Source: Desulfurococcaceae archaeon MEX13E-LK6-19
GTDB lineage: Archaea; Thermoproteota; Thermoprotei_A; Sulfolobales; Desulfurococcaceae
DNA length: 64,000 nt
Reading direction: 5' to 3'
Assembly (NCBI GenBank): GCA_029637525.1
Contig: CP072660.1
Span: 1,846,796 to 1,910,795, forward strand
The notes beneath the pieces are model-generated. The model had not been told where the DNA came from. It saw only the letters and a program-made list of their open reading frames with translations, and did no database searches. Made by a program: the position numbers and the translations under genes. This document shows, piece after piece, positions 17,112 through 26,371 of this stretch. Within the stretch, counting starts at the first letter, position 1; every line of letters starts with the position of its first letter.

Positions 17112-17641
17112 TGTTTCTCCCTATACCGTTCTATAGCCTTCTTTATCCTCTCAAGTGCTTCGCTACGCCCCTTCCACCCTGTTACTTTTACCCATTTACC
17201 TGGTTCTAACTCCTTGTAGTGCTCAAAGAAGTGTTTGATCTTGTTCTTGATTGCTTCAGGAAGATCGTTGATGTCGTTTATGTTCTTGAATCTTGGATCG
17301 ATCTTGTCTTTAGGTACAGCAACTATTTTTGCGTCGGGTCCTTCCTCATCCTCCATTTCAAGAATACCTATGGGTTTAGCTTCTATGACAACACCTGGGC
17401 TTAAAGGCTCATAGCCTACAACAAGTACATCAACAGGATCTCCGTCTTCCTCAAGGGTCCCTGGAACAAATCCATAGTTGAATGGATAATGCATTGCTGT
17501 ATAGAGGATTCTGTCCACTTTAATTACTCCCGTCTCTTTATCGACTTCATACTTTATGTAACTGTTCATGGGTATCTCAATCACTACGTTGATTATTTCA
17601 GGAGCTTTCTCTCCAGGCCCAAGTTTCTCATAGACACCCAT
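17108..17641 (-). CDS. ppa: Inorganic pyrophosphatase (class A, soluble)
   Basis: Hydrolyses pyrophosphate released by biosynthesis. The 177-residue sequence carries the family signature DGDPVDVLV with the metal-binding aspartates, preceded by [18 protein letters not shown], and later [14 protein letters not shown] and [10 protein letters not shown]. Length matches archaeal homohexameric enzymes (about 170-180). It is the first gene of a pair with the membrane protein downstream. Confidence 0.96.
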   Translation of the reverse strand: MGVYEKLGPGEKAPEIINVVIEIPMNSYIKYEVDKETGVIKVDRILYTAMHYPFNYGFVPGTLEEDGDPVDVLVVGYEPLSPGVVIEAKPIGILEMEDEEGPDAKIVAVPKDKIDPRFKNINDINDLPEAIKNKIKHFFEHYKELEPGKWVKVTGWKGRSEALERIKKAIERYREKH

Positions 17642-17710
17642 TATACCACTCCCCTCATGTTTTCACTTCTACATAGATTACGTGTTGTTTAGAATAAAAA
17701 GCTCTATTTC

Positions 17711-18589
17711 TTATTTCTCCAAGAGCTTCTTTAAGAGTACGGGTATGTCACTAGGCTTGTCTGCTACAGGTACGCCGGCATCTTCTAGCGCTTGTTTCTT
17801 AGAATCCCATGTACCCATGCCCATCGATATTATGGCGCCTGCGTGACCCATTCTCTTACCTGGAGGAGCTGTCTTGCCTGCTATGTAGGCTACTACGGGT
17901 TTCTCTAATCCATGTTTTTTAATATAGTCTGCAAGCCTCTCTTCTGCGTCACCACCTATCTCTCCAACAATGACGACGGCCTTGGTCTCATTGTCTTCTA
18001 GAAACATTTTGTATACATCGATAAAGTTGAGACCAGTGATAGGGTCTCCGCCAAGCCCTAACACTGTTGATTGCCCGAGCCCGTGTTTGTTTAATTCACG
18101 TGCAATCTCGTAGGTTAGTGTCCCGCTTCTCGATACAATACCTATTTCTCCTTTAGTAAATACGTGACCAGGCATGATACCTATTTTTGTTTCACCAGGA
18201 ACTATAATGCCTGGTGTATTCGGGCCAATTACCACAACGCCATGACGGCGAGCATAGTCAATCATCTTAAGCTCATCCCATAATGGTATACCTTCCGTTA
18301 TAACCACTAGAACCTTGATCCCATTGTCTATAGCCTCGTATACGGCATCAGCTGCAAATCGTGCTGGCACAAATACTATAGATGCATTGATGTCAGGGTG
18401 TTTCATGAGGGCTTCTGAAACGCTATCATAGACAGGTACTCCATGTACCTCATTGCCACCTTTGCCCGGCGTTACGCCAGCAAGAATCTTTGTACCGTAT
18501 TCAAGCATTAATTTCGTGTGGAAACTACCTTCTCTTCCCGTGATCCCTTGAACTAGTACCTTTGTGTTCTTATCAACAATTATAGCCAT
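17711..18589 (-). CDS. sucD: Succinyl-CoA synthetase alpha subunit
   Basis: CoA-binding, phosphohistidine-bearing subunit that, with SucC, converts succinyl-CoA plus NDP to succinate plus NTP, or the reverse. It has an N-terminal CoA-binding Rossmann motif ([15 protein letters not shown]), a central GPNTPGII block, and the phospho-histidine loop [10 protein letters not shown]. At 292 residues it is of normal length. It follows sucC by 6 bases. In a peptide fermenter this pair can also provide substrate-level ATP from CoA thioesters. Confidence 0.95.
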   Translation of the reverse strand: MAIIVDKNTKVLVQGITGREGSFHTKLMLEYGTKILAGVTPGKGGNEVHGVPVYDSVSEALMKHPDINASIVFVPARFAADAVYEAIDNGIKVLVVITEGIPLWDELKMIDYARRHGVVVIGPNTPGIIVPGETKIGIMPGHVFTKGEIGIVSRSGTLTYEIARELNKHGLGQSTVLGLGGDPITGLNFIDVYKMFLEDNETKAVVIVGEIGGDAEERLADYIKKHGLEKPVVAYIAGKTAPPGKRMGHAGAIISMGMGTWDSKKQALEDAGVPVADKPSDIPVLLKKLLEK

Positions 18590-18595
18590 CCAACA

Positions 18596-19723
18596 TCACC
18601 CCGCTAATTCAACAGCTTTTTTAACAGCATCATCAAGCTCTGAAAAAGCATGAATACCTGCTTCACGTAGAATTCTTCTTCCTTCTTCTTCATTTGTACC
18701 CAGTAGTCTCACTACCACGGGTTTTTTAGAACCAGTCTCCTTAAGGGCAGCTACAAGACCAGCGGCTACTTCGTCACAACGTGTTATACCACCGAAGATG
18801 TTGACAAGGACTACTTTTGTCCGGGGGTGCTTTAACAATATTTTAACGGCTTCTTTGACGCGTTCTCTACTGGCGCCACCGCCTACATCAAGGAAGTTGG
18901 CTGGTTTTCCTCCATATAGATTAACCAAGTCCATCGTAGCCATTGTGAGACCTGCTCCATTTCCTATGATACCTATATCGCCGTCGAGCTCCACGTAAGC
19001 AAATCCTAGTTTTCTGGCTTCAAGCTCGACACCACTATACTCTCTCAACGACTTCTCGGCAAACTCTTTATGTTTATACAACGAGTTATCGTCAACAATG
19101 ATTTTTGCATCCAAAGCAACTAGCTCCTTATTACAAGTCAATGCTAATGGATTAAACTCGACAAGCTCTAAGTCAAGTTCATTCATCATTTTCCACATGC
19201 CTTCAAGGATTTTCATCAAAGAACTCGTGTAGCTTAATGGTAGTCCAAAATGCTTCACAATGTATCTAGCCATATAACTAGTAATACCTATCCCTGGATC
19301 CACATGGATCTTTAGTAACGACTCAGGATGCTCACGAACAAGCTCCTCTACTTCAACACCACCCATATAGGATGCAAGGATTACGGGTTTCCTAGCAAAC
19401 CTATCAACAGTCATTGATAGATAGTACTCTTTTTCAATACAGGCTTTTTCTTCGACAAGAACAGCCTCTACTCTAACACCTCTAATAGTTGAGCCAAGCA
19501 GTTTTTCGGCTATACGCCTAGCTTCATCTGGGGTATCCGCAAATAGTATACCACCAGCTAGACCACGCCTACCAACTAAAACCTGCGACTTAACTGCAAC
19601 GGGCTTTCCTATTTCTCGGGCAACAGCTTCTGCATCGTCAGGCGTAAAAGCAACCTTGCCTCGGGGAACAGGTATACCGTACTTCCTGGCAAGTTCCTTT
19701 GACTCATATTCATAGAGTTTCAA
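18596..19723 (-). CDS. sucC: Succinyl-CoA synthetase beta subunit
   Basis: ATP-grasp subunit providing nucleotide and succinate binding. N-terminal KLYEYESKELARKYGIPVP, the ATP-grasp KPVAVKSQVLVGRRG segment, the metal/phosphate region EFNPLALT, and the C-terminal flavodoxin-like VNIFGGITRCDEVA motif are all present. Length (375) is close to the family norm of about 385. The pair sucC-sucD is in the usual order. Nucleotide preference (ADP or GDP) is not resolved from sequence. Confidence 0.95.
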   Translation of the reverse strand: MKLYEYESKELARKYGIPVPRGKVAFTPDDAEAVAREIGKPVAVKSQVLVGRRGLAGGILFADTPDEARRIAEKLLGSTIRGVRVEAVLVEEKACIEKEYYLSMTVDRFARKPVILASYMGGVEVEELVREHPESLLKIHVDPGIGITSYMARYIVKHFGLPLSYTSSLMKILEGMWKMMNELDLELVEFNPLALTCNKELVALDAKIIVDDNSLYKHKEFAEKSLREYSGVELEARKLGFAYVELDGDIGIIGNGAGLTMATMDLVNLYGGKPANFLDVGGGASRERVKEAVKILLKHPRTKVVLVNIFGGITRCDEVAAGLVAALKETGSKKPVVVRLLGTNEEEGRRILREAGIHAFSELDDAVKKAVELAG

Positions 19724-19801
19724 TTCTTTCCACCAGGAATAATAATTAGCAAGAATTATAGTTAAAAATAAATCTGGAAAACTTTACTAATCACCTTTTA
19801 G

Positions 19802-20191
19802 TCAATTACTATTCAACCTTTTCTTATATATTTTAAACAGTTTTTTAACTACATTATTGTTAACAAACTTGCCATGTGGACGAAGGCCTCCAGAAAACCT
19901 AGAGGGTATGTGGAGTAATTCATGGATTATTATCTTGATTTTCTCGTCATTGCTTAAAGGGTCATAGTTTTCTGAAACAACCTCAATAATATAGGTTGGC
20001 TCAAGACCAAGGACTTCACGCCAAATACGTGGGAGTGCATGGATACGTGCAATAGCTGTTGTTCTCGACCCCTTGCTTCTAACGAAAAATATCCTATTGA
20101 TATCTATGTGACCAAAATAATCGTTTAGTATAGTAACAATATTCTCCGCTAGTTTACGGACGTCATCAGCTCTTGTATAAACGGGTTTCAA
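19802..20191 (-). CDS. Putative zinc metallopeptidase (HExxH)
   Basis: A 129-residue protein with a zincin-like motif HELLHIP followed 16 residues after the second motif histidine by GGLRPHG, giving a plausible third zinc ligand. The N-terminal half includes RSKGSRTTAIARIHALPRIW, which recurs in a family of archaeal putative metallopeptidases. Substrate unknown; it is too short for a typical secreted protease and probably acts in the cytoplasm. It overlaps the upstream small gene by 4 bases (ATGA). Confidence 0.75.
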   Translation of the reverse strand: MKPVYTRADDVRKLAENIVTILNDYFGHIDINRIFFVRSKGSRTTAIARIHALPRIWREVLGLEPTYIIEVVSENYDPLSNDEKIKIIIHELLHIPSRFSGGLRPHGKFVNNNVVKKLFKIYKKRLNSN

Positions 20192-20541
20192 GCCTTAGAG
20201 ACCTCTAGCATCTTCTCAATGATATCTAAGACGTTATCCTCGTCAACATCAGCATCAACTTGCTGAACACTAGCGTATCCGTGTTTCTTCGTCTTGTCAA
20301 CAGTTCTCTTAACCATTGCAACAGCTCTTCTCGTGGGATGCGTAACTATATCTACATATGCTCTAACAATCGCTGCTACTGTCGCTTCATGTAAAACTAT
20401 TACTTGGTCTTTAAGAACAATAGCCATCCTTAAATGGTAATGCCCCCTAGGTATTCCAGCGATAACCCCCTCAACTTCATCATTTCTATAGATACGGATC
20501 TTTTTACCATCAATAATCTCTTCTATACTTTGTTGAGACAT
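20188..20541 (-). CDS. Conserved hypothetical archaeal protein
   Basis: A 117-residue protein of unknown function. It begins with a short helix and beta strands (DGKKIRIYRNDEVEGVIAGI), then a histidine-containing block PRGHYHLRMAIVLKDQ and a helix AAIVRAYVDIVTHPTRRAV. It sits between argS (upstream, 19 bases) and the HELLH metallopeptidase (4-base overlap), so the three form one transcription unit. The tight coupling to the metallopeptidase suggests they function together. Confidence 0.65.
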   Translation of the reverse strand: MSQQSIEEIIDGKKIRIYRNDEVEGVIAGIPRGHYHLRMAIVLKDQVIVLHEATVAAIVRAYVDIVTHPTRRAVAMVKRTVDKTKKHGYASVQQVDADVDEDNVLDIIEKMLEVSKA

Positions 20542-20560
20542 AACCCTAGTTCCTCGTCAG

Positions 20561-22555
20561 CTAGATATGCGGCAATGGTTTTATACCGAATAACCTTAGT
20601 CCATGCCCGATAACATGCCTCACACCATACGTTATAGCTAGCTTCAAGTTCATTAACCCTTTGTCACTCTCATCAATAATTCTTTCCTCACCATACCATC
20701 TATTGAATTCGTCGGCAAGAGTTAGCAGGTATGATGCTAATAGTTCAGGCGATAGATCATCTGCTGCCTTTGACGTTATCCAAGGGTATTTTCCTAGAAG
20801 CCATACTAGCCTTTTCCTAGTTCCATTACCTAGTTTACTGTAGTCTATATTGTCCCAGTCAACACCGCCAGCCTTCTCTAGGACACTGTTTGCCCTAGCA
20901 TATGTATACATTAGATATGGTGCACTATTCTCCTTCATGCTAAGTGCTTTCTCGAAGACAAATGTAAGCGGTTTCAATGGATCTGTTCCAGCCATATAGA
21001 ATTTTATCGCTGCTCTTGCAACCCACCACGCTATTTTCCTGCGTTCATCTTCATCGAGATCACTTCTTCTCTTATCAACTTCTTCTTTAGCACGGTGATA
21101 AAGCTCATCTAAAATCCAATCAAGAGTAATTATTCTGTATCTTCTACTACTCATCTTCATGCCGGGTAAGATAACCATTTCATAGATATACGTGATGAGA
21201 TTCTCGGCCTCTTTTACATGGCCTATAGCATATAATGCTAGTTTTATCTGGGCTTGCGGAAGTCTTTGCTCGGCACCAATAACGTTGATTACCTTGTCGG
21301 CGTTAAAGTCCTCGAACTTATAGATAGTGTACGCTATATCTTTTGTGGTATAAAGTGTGGTTCCATCACTTCTCCTAAGGATGAGTGGAGGTATTTCCCC
21401 GCCAATCGTTATCGATAGTTTTTCTCTAACATTCTTGTCGGCCGCTAGTTTACCTACATCAAGTGCTTCGGCTCCCTTGTGCAATGTGAAATAAGGCGAT
21501 GATTTAGCTTTTTTAATGACTTCATCTACAAGCCCGCTCCAAACAAGTTCACTCTCGTAATCCCATTTGTCAAACCTTACTTCTACTCTGTCAAGAGTTT
21601 CTCTTATACCCTTGAGAGCTAAGTCGACTACTTTCCTAACAAGTTCCTTAGCCCATTCTTCTCCTTTCTCATAAGCAAACATGATTTTCTTTATCTCCTC
21701 ATCAAAATCACCCTCAAACTTCATTATCGCCTCACTTAGTTTATCAAATAGTTCTTTGTCTTTCTCCCACAATCTCCCTAAATCAGCGGCTATCTCATCT
21801 TGTTTCCTCACTAACTCACGATACTCATCCATAGTCTTTTCATCAAGAGAACCCTCGACTTTATACTTGGTTTCTATTTCTTTTAGTTTGTCGCGAATAA
21901 CCTTGAGCTCCATTAATAAATTAGTTAGCGCATAAATTCTTCCAAGCCATTCATCAGGCTTAACTCCTGGTGGTGGTTCAGGTTTTCCTAGAAGTTTATA
22001 TCCAAAAGCAAGGATAGCTACTTGCCTACCGGTATCATCTACATAGAATCTCGTTTGAACTATGTGTCCTCTATTTCTCAATAAATTGGCTAGTGTATCG
22101 CCTAGAAACGAGTTTCTAGCATGTCCTATGTGTAAAGGATGTATAGGATTAGCACTGGTATGCTCAACTATGTAGCGTAATGGTTTTTCTACAGGAACAC
22201 TACCATAATCTGGATACTCTTTAATAGAGTCTATAACGAGATGTGCAAGATACTCAGAGGAATAAAAGACGTTCACATACCCACCAATAATCTTAGTATC
22301 ACTAACACCTTCAATATTCTTGAGCTGCTCCTGTATTTTCTCAGCAAAGCTTCTGACATTAACACCAGCTTTCTTAGCAAACCTTGCAACCATGACTCCA
22401 AGGTCGCCGAGACTTGGGGAAGGCGGTTCAGCTATTTGCAGCACGACTTCTTTTTCACTAAGTTCTACCCCACTCTCTTTCATTTCATCGACAATGATTC
22501 CCACGATATCGCTGACAAGTTTACCAAACGGATCCCTATAGACATGCAACTCCAT
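20561..22555 (-). CDS. argS: Arginyl-tRNA synthetase
   Basis: Class I synthetase charging tRNA-Arg. The 664-residue sequence has the N-terminal additional (Add-1) domain, the HIGH motif (NPIHPLHIGHARN), a long coiled insertion between residues about 200 and 310, and a KMSKS-like motif MKMSSRRYRII followed by the DALR anticodon domain. The length is longer than many bacterial enzymes because of the charged insertion, which is common in crenarchaea. It starts with ATG and heads an operon with two small genes. Confidence 0.95.
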   Translation of the reverse strand: MELHVYRDPFGKLVSDIVGIIVDEMKESGVELSEKEVVLQIAEPPSPSLGDLGVMVARFAKKAGVNVRSFAEKIQEQLKNIEGVSDTKIIGGYVNVFYSSEYLAHLVIDSIKEYPDYGSVPVEKPLRYIVEHTSANPIHPLHIGHARNSFLGDTLANLLRNRGHIVQTRFYVDDTGRQVAILAFGYKLLGKPEPPPGVKPDEWLGRIYALTNLLMELKVIRDKLKEIETKYKVEGSLDEKTMDEYRELVRKQDEIAADLGRLWEKDKELFDKLSEAIMKFEGDFDEEIKKIMFAYEKGEEWAKELVRKVVDLALKGIRETLDRVEVRFDKWDYESELVWSGLVDEVIKKAKSSPYFTLHKGAEALDVGKLAADKNVREKLSITIGGEIPPLILRRSDGTTLYTTKDIAYTIYKFEDFNADKVINVIGAEQRLPQAQIKLALYAIGHVKEAENLITYIYEMVILPGMKMSSRRYRIITLDWILDELYHRAKEEVDKRRSDLDEDERRKIAWWVARAAIKFYMAGTDPLKPLTFVFEKALSMKENSAPYLMYTYARANSVLEKAGGVDWDNIDYSKLGNGTRKRLVWLLGKYPWITSKAADDLSPELLASYLLTLADEFNRWYGEERIIDESDKGLMNLKLAITYGVRHVIGHGLRLFGIKPLPHI

Positions 22556-22564
22556 CTAAACCTC

Positions 22565-23512
22565 CTAATCTTCAAGAACCCATTCAGGAGGGTTTTTGAG
22601 TTTTTCAACCATTGTCTCAGCCAGTTGTTTATTAAATAATGTCTTATTAAAGCAAAGTCTACTACCTCTACACATAACCTTTAGGGCTGCTGCTGCAAGC
22701 CCGTACTCAAGCGCTTTACCAACATCTTTACTATCAAGGTATGCTGCATTGAAAAATGCTGCAAACGCGTCACCAGCACCTGTTGTATCAACAGGTTTTC
22801 GAATGGGTTTAGATAAGCCATGATATACCGTTCCGCCTGGTTCTATAGCATATGCTCCAGCTGCACCCTTCTTAATAACAATAATCCAAGGGCCTCTATT
22901 CAGCAACTTGCTTATATCGGGTCCAACTAAAGCCTTGGCCTCGGCTCTGTTTAGGAAGAGTATGTTTGTATAGTTAATGACATTAAACACGATATCTTTT
23001 GACTCAAAAACCCCGCTACCTGGGTCATAACTCACGAGTACACCCAGACTATTAGCCCTCCTAGCGATCTCTAGTGCTACACTCGGTTCAACGCTAGCTA
23101 TATGTACTATACTAGCTTTCTCAAGAAGATCTCTTGGGACATCATTTGGTGAGAGCATAGAGTTTACGCCACGGTGTTTGACCATTATTTTTTCTCCTTT
23201 AGAATCAACTATTATCGACACTATGCCGGGGATCCCGTCAACTCTTTTTATGTAATCTGTTCTAACACCTATTCTTGCAAGATCCTCTATTACATGGTCG
23301 ACAAAACTATAGCTGGAAGTTGATGCAATCAGATAAGCTATGTGACCATAGTAAGTTACAGCTACAGCATAATTTGATGCAGCTCCACCAGCACCTATAC
23401 GGGCATCTGATGCAATCAAAGATTCGTCAGGGCCAGGAAGCTTATTAACATAGAGTGTGATGTCAATGTTTAAATTACCTATTGCGACATGTACATGTTG
23501 TTTCTTAGGCAT
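22565..23512 (-). CDS. PfkB-family sugar or nucleoside kinase
   Basis: A ribokinase-type enzyme of about 315 residues. The N-terminal substrate region is GNLNIDITLYVNKLPGPDES, with glycine-rich GAGGAASNYAV, and the C-terminal signature DTTGAGDAFAAFF contains the catalytic aspartate and anion hole. ATG at 23512 is chosen because GGGAAGGGA lies 6 bases upstream; the longer frame to 23542 overlaps the upstream gene. The neighbouring nucleoside phosphorylase releases ribose 1-phosphate, so a ribose-1-phosphate kinase role (archaeal pentose bisphosphate pathway) is an attractive inference. Confidence 0.85.
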   Translation of the reverse strand: MPKKQHVHVAIGNLNIDITLYVNKLPGPDESLIASDARIGAGGAASNYAVAVTYYGHIAYLIASTSSYSFVDHVIEDLARIGVRTDYIKRVDGIPGIVSIIVDSKGEKIMVKHRGVNSMLSPNDVPRDLLEKASIVHIASVEPSVALEIARRANSLGVLVSYDPGSGVFESKDIVFNVINYTNILFLNRAEAKALVGPDISKLLNRGPWIIVIKKGAAGAYAIEPGGTVYHGLSKPIRKPVDTTGAGDAFAAFFNAAYLDSKDVGKALEYGLAAAALKVMCRGSRLCFNKTLFNKQLAETMVEKLKNPPEWVLED

Positions 23513-23526
23513 AAACATTCCCTTCC

Positions 23527-24378
23527 CTAGGACTTCATCCACTTTACTATGAGTTGTGGCGATACGTACTTCTTGCCAAGAGATTTCTTTAGTTCATCCC
23601 ATTCACTAAGAATCTTTACTGCCTCATTAGCAACCATTATAGCGTCTTCAACACCTGCGTCAACAACAAATTCTTCTGTTTCCCTATTGGCTATGGCCGC
23701 ACAGACAGCGCCGGCTCTTAGTCCATAAATGTTTGCGAGAGTGAATATTGTGGCGGCTTCCATTTCAAAGTTGAGTACATTAACTGATTTGAGGAAGTCT
23801 ATTAAACCTTTATTGAACGGTGGTAGGTATCCCTTGAAGCCAGGTCTTTCTTGTCCAACATAGAATGAGTCCGTAGAGGCTGTCAATCCAAGGTGGTAAC
23901 GTGCACCAAGTTCTTCAGCAGCCGCAATCAAAGCCAATACAACTTCATACGAAGCTACAGCAGGATACTCCGTGATAACATATTGTTTACTTGTTCCCTC
24001 AAGTCTCACGGCACCAGTAGATATTATCAAATCACCTATCTTTATCTCTCGTCTCAACGCACCGGTTGTACCAACTCTTATGAAAGTATCTGCACCCACA
24101 CGGGCAAGCTCCTCAATCGCTATGGCTGTTGATGGTGCTCCTATACCTGTGCTTGTAGCACTTATGAGTACCCCTTTATATCTACCAGTATATGTTGTGT
24201 ATTCCCTATGACTCGCTACATGCCATGCTTCATCCCACTTGCTTGCAATCTTCTTTACTCTCTCAGGATCACCTGGTACAAGAACATACCTTGATACATC
24301 ACCCGGCTTCACACGTAAATGATACTGTAAACCCTCCTCTGTTTCCGGAGTACTTGCGCTTTTCATTCTTTCAGGCAA
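23527..24378 (-). CDS. Nucleoside phosphorylase (uridine/purine nucleoside phosphorylase family)
   Basis: Phosphorolytic cleavage of nucleosides to base and ribose 1-phosphate. Features of the PNP/UDP family are the phosphate-binding VLVPGDPERVKKIA, TGIGAPSTAIAIEEL, RVGTTGALRREIKIGD and the ribose/active-site NFEMEAATIFTLA block with VCAAIANR. About 283 residues. TTG at 24378 is preferred since GGAGAGGTGG is 7 bases before it; a longer frame extends to 24426. Its stop lies 14 bases before the PfkB start, so the two form an operon. Base preference is unknown. Confidence 0.9.
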   Translation of the reverse strand: MPERMKSASTPETEEGLQYHLRVKPGDVSRYVLVPGDPERVKKIASKWDEAWHVASHREYTTYTGRYKGVLISATSTGIGAPSTAIAIEELARVGADTFIRVGTTGALRREIKIGDLIISTGAVRLEGTSKQYVITEYPAVASYEVVLALIAAAEELGARYHLGLTASTDSFYVGQERPGFKGYLPPFNKGLIDFLKSVNVLNFEMEAATIFTLANIYGLRAGAVCAAIANRETEEFVVDAGVEDAIMVANEAVKILSEWDELKKSLGKKYVSPQLIVKWMKS

Positions 24379-24537
24379 GGACGAACCACCTCTCCTTTTG
24401 ATTATGAAAATATGTGTTACTACCATAAAAACATGCCTTTAGATATCCTTATGAGACAAAAAGGTAGATCAATTCTTCTCCAATTACGATACTGGATAAC
24501 AATGTTGTCTACAGAACACAATAAAATATGGTTATGT

Positions 24538-25059
24538 TTATATCTTGATGAATTCTGCTTCAAGAGTTTTTGTATCAACAATAGCTATTGTTGCTTCACC
24601 ACTAAGGAATCCATATACTTCTCCTGGATTTAGAACTATTTTATCATTGGATAATTTCTTATAGTCTTTCCTATGTGTATGACCATAGAGTACTATGTTA
24701 GCATCTATTTTCTCTGCAATAGCGTAGACAATATTTTTCGTGAATTCAATACTACCAAAACCATGCATAGCCAGTATTTTTACACCATCTATCTCTATAA
24801 AACACGGTCCCTCGCTAATTACCCAGTTTCTTTCTCTGAAGAGCTTTTGTAAGAGTATTTTATCTCCATCATTGTTGCCATAGACAGCATAAACAACAAG
24901 ATCGTTCCAAGATTCCTTAATCATTCTCCTAACAATAAATGGCGATATAATATCTCCTAAGTGTATGATCGTATTTACACCTCGTTCTCTAAAGAAGTTA
25001 AACGCTTTGACAACATTCTCCATATTATCATGAGAATCACTCATAACGCCGATAATCAT
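24538..25059 (-). CDS. MJ0936/YfcE-type metallophosphoesterase
   Basis: A 173-residue phosphodiesterase. Calcineurin-like metal motifs occur in order: GVMSDSHDN, HLGDII, YGNND, the AMHGFG segment and YGHTHRKDY. The small size matches cytoplasmic phosphodiesterases of the MJ0936 family, which hydrolyse artificial and perhaps cyclic phosphodiesters. ATG at 25059 is chosen because GGGGTG is 6 bases upstream; the longer frame to 25086 contains that site. Confidence 0.9.
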   Translation of the reverse strand: MIIGVMSDSHDNMENVVKAFNFFRERGVNTIIHLGDIISPFIVRRMIKESWNDLVVYAVYGNNDGDKILLQKLFRERNWVISEGPCFIEIDGVKILAMHGFGSIEFTKNIVYAIAEKIDANIVLYGHTHRKDYKKLSNDKIVLNPGEVYGFLSGEATIAIVDTKTLEAEFIKI

Positions 25060-25179
25060 AAACGACACCCCTTTTTGTATATACATCTTACCATTATTGG
25101 CTCTCTAGAAAAACCTTGTTACATTTGTTTATAATTAATAAAAATATCTGCTTATTTTTATTCAAGAAATCAATCCTTC

Positions 25180-25725
25180 TTACTCAACTTTTATGTCATA
25201 ACCTTTTTCTATTGGCTCAATTTTCTTTAATCTAACTTCAAGTACGCCATTCTTGTAGCTTGCTTTGGCACTGGAAGGATCTACAGGAGCGGGTAATTCG
25301 ACTTCTTTATAGTATTTCCTCTTCTCATTACTTGCTCTGATGATTAGCTTTCTACGGTCATCAGATACTTTTACTTGAATCTTGTCTTTCTCGACACCAG
25401 GGATCTCAGCTATGACGACAATGTCCTTATCTTCTTCAAATACGTCTACCAGGGGCTCTCTTTCCTCGCTAATAACTGGTCTTCCATGGACTCTCTTTAC
25501 ATTACCGAACTCCTCTATTCTCGGTTTTCCGTCGGGGCCTATTGTTATTCTAAACCCGTAAACGTATGGACCATAAACTTTTACTTCTCCCTCACCACCC
25601 TTTTCCATAAATTCTCTTCCAAACCACTCAAAATCCCTCATAAGTCTATAGAACTCCTCTTCAATATCTCTGAAGAATTCATCAAATAGATCGAATATAC
25701 TCTTTCTTCTCCTACGCCAACTCAT
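25180..25725 (-). CDS. Small heat-shock protein (Hsp20/alpha-crystallin)
   Basis: ATP-independent chaperone of about 181 residues. A basic and aromatic N-terminal arm (MSWRRRRKSIFDLFDEFFRDIEEE) is followed by an alpha-crystallin domain with PLVDVFEEDKDIVVIAEIPG, DRRKLIIRAS, YYKEVELPAPVDP and the hallmark YKNGVLEVRLKK near the C terminus. The C-terminal IxI oligomerisation motif is not obvious (ends GYDIKVE). ATG at 25725 follows GGGTGGA; the GTG at 25734 lies inside it. Confidence 0.93.
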   Translation of the reverse strand: MSWRRRRKSIFDLFDEFFRDIEEEFYRLMRDFEWFGREFMEKGGEGEVKVYGPYVYGFRITIGPDGKPRIEEFGNVKRVHGRPVISEEREPLVDVFEEDKDIVVIAEIPGVEKDKIQVKVSDDRRKLIIRASNEKRKYYKEVELPAPVDPSSAKASYKNGVLEVRLKKIEPIEKGYDIKVE

Positions 25726-25878
25726 AGACTCCACCCTCTACCTGTTTCGGTAAGAAGTAATTTCTTTATGCCTTAATAAAAGCACGCTTTTCACCGTGTT
25801 GCGAAGAATAAATATAGCATACTAAATTTATTCTTAGTCAAGTAAAAGAATAAAGAAGCCCATAAATGGTGGTTTAGG

Positions 25879-26292
25879 TTGAAAGTATTTTTCCACGAAA
25901 TAGTATTCTCTACAGAAAAGAAGTTCCAATTAGTAGACATAACTCATGAAGTAGAAGAAGCCGTTAGGAAAAGCGGTATTAAGAACGGTTTATGCCTTGT
26001 ATTCGCTCCACATGCTACAGCCGCGATTATCGCTAATGAACATGAGGGTGGGCTAATGGATGATATTCTAACTAAAATCAAAGAGCTTGTACAACCAGAT
26101 AGGGCTTGGAAACACAATATTATAGATGATAATGCACACGCACATATAGGAAGCGCGTTGATATCTGCTGATAGAGTTTTCCCGGTAAGAAACGGTAAGC
26201 TGGTGCGCGGTACTTGGCAAAACATATTCTTTGTCGAAATGGATGGCCCGAGGTACAGGAGATACGTCTTAATCGAAGTTATAGGCGAGTAG
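25879..26292 (+). CDS. YjbQ family protein (UPF0047)
   Basis: A 137-residue member of the UPF0047/YjbQ family. Conserved blocks are CLVFAPHATAAIIANEHEGG, a DDNAHAHIGSALI motif with two histidines likely forming the active site, and GTWQNIFFVEMDGPR. Some family members have thiamin-phosphate-synthase-like activity, but the physiological role is unclear. TTG at 25879 has GGTGG 6 bases upstream. The next gene, nicotinate phosphoribosyltransferase, is 79 bases downstream on the same strand. Confidence 0.9.
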   Translation: MKVFFHEIVFSTEKKFQLVDITHEVEEAVRKSGIKNGLCLVFAPHATAAIIANEHEGGLMDDILTKIKELVQPDRAWKHNIIDDNAHAHIGSALISADRVFPVRNGKLVRGTWQNIFFVEMDGPRYRRYVLIEVIGE

Positions 26293-26371
26293 TAACACAA
26301 ATTATTTTTCACAACAATATCTCACACAAGAAGGGTACTCGAGCTATATAGTCTTCTAGGGTGCTTACTCA

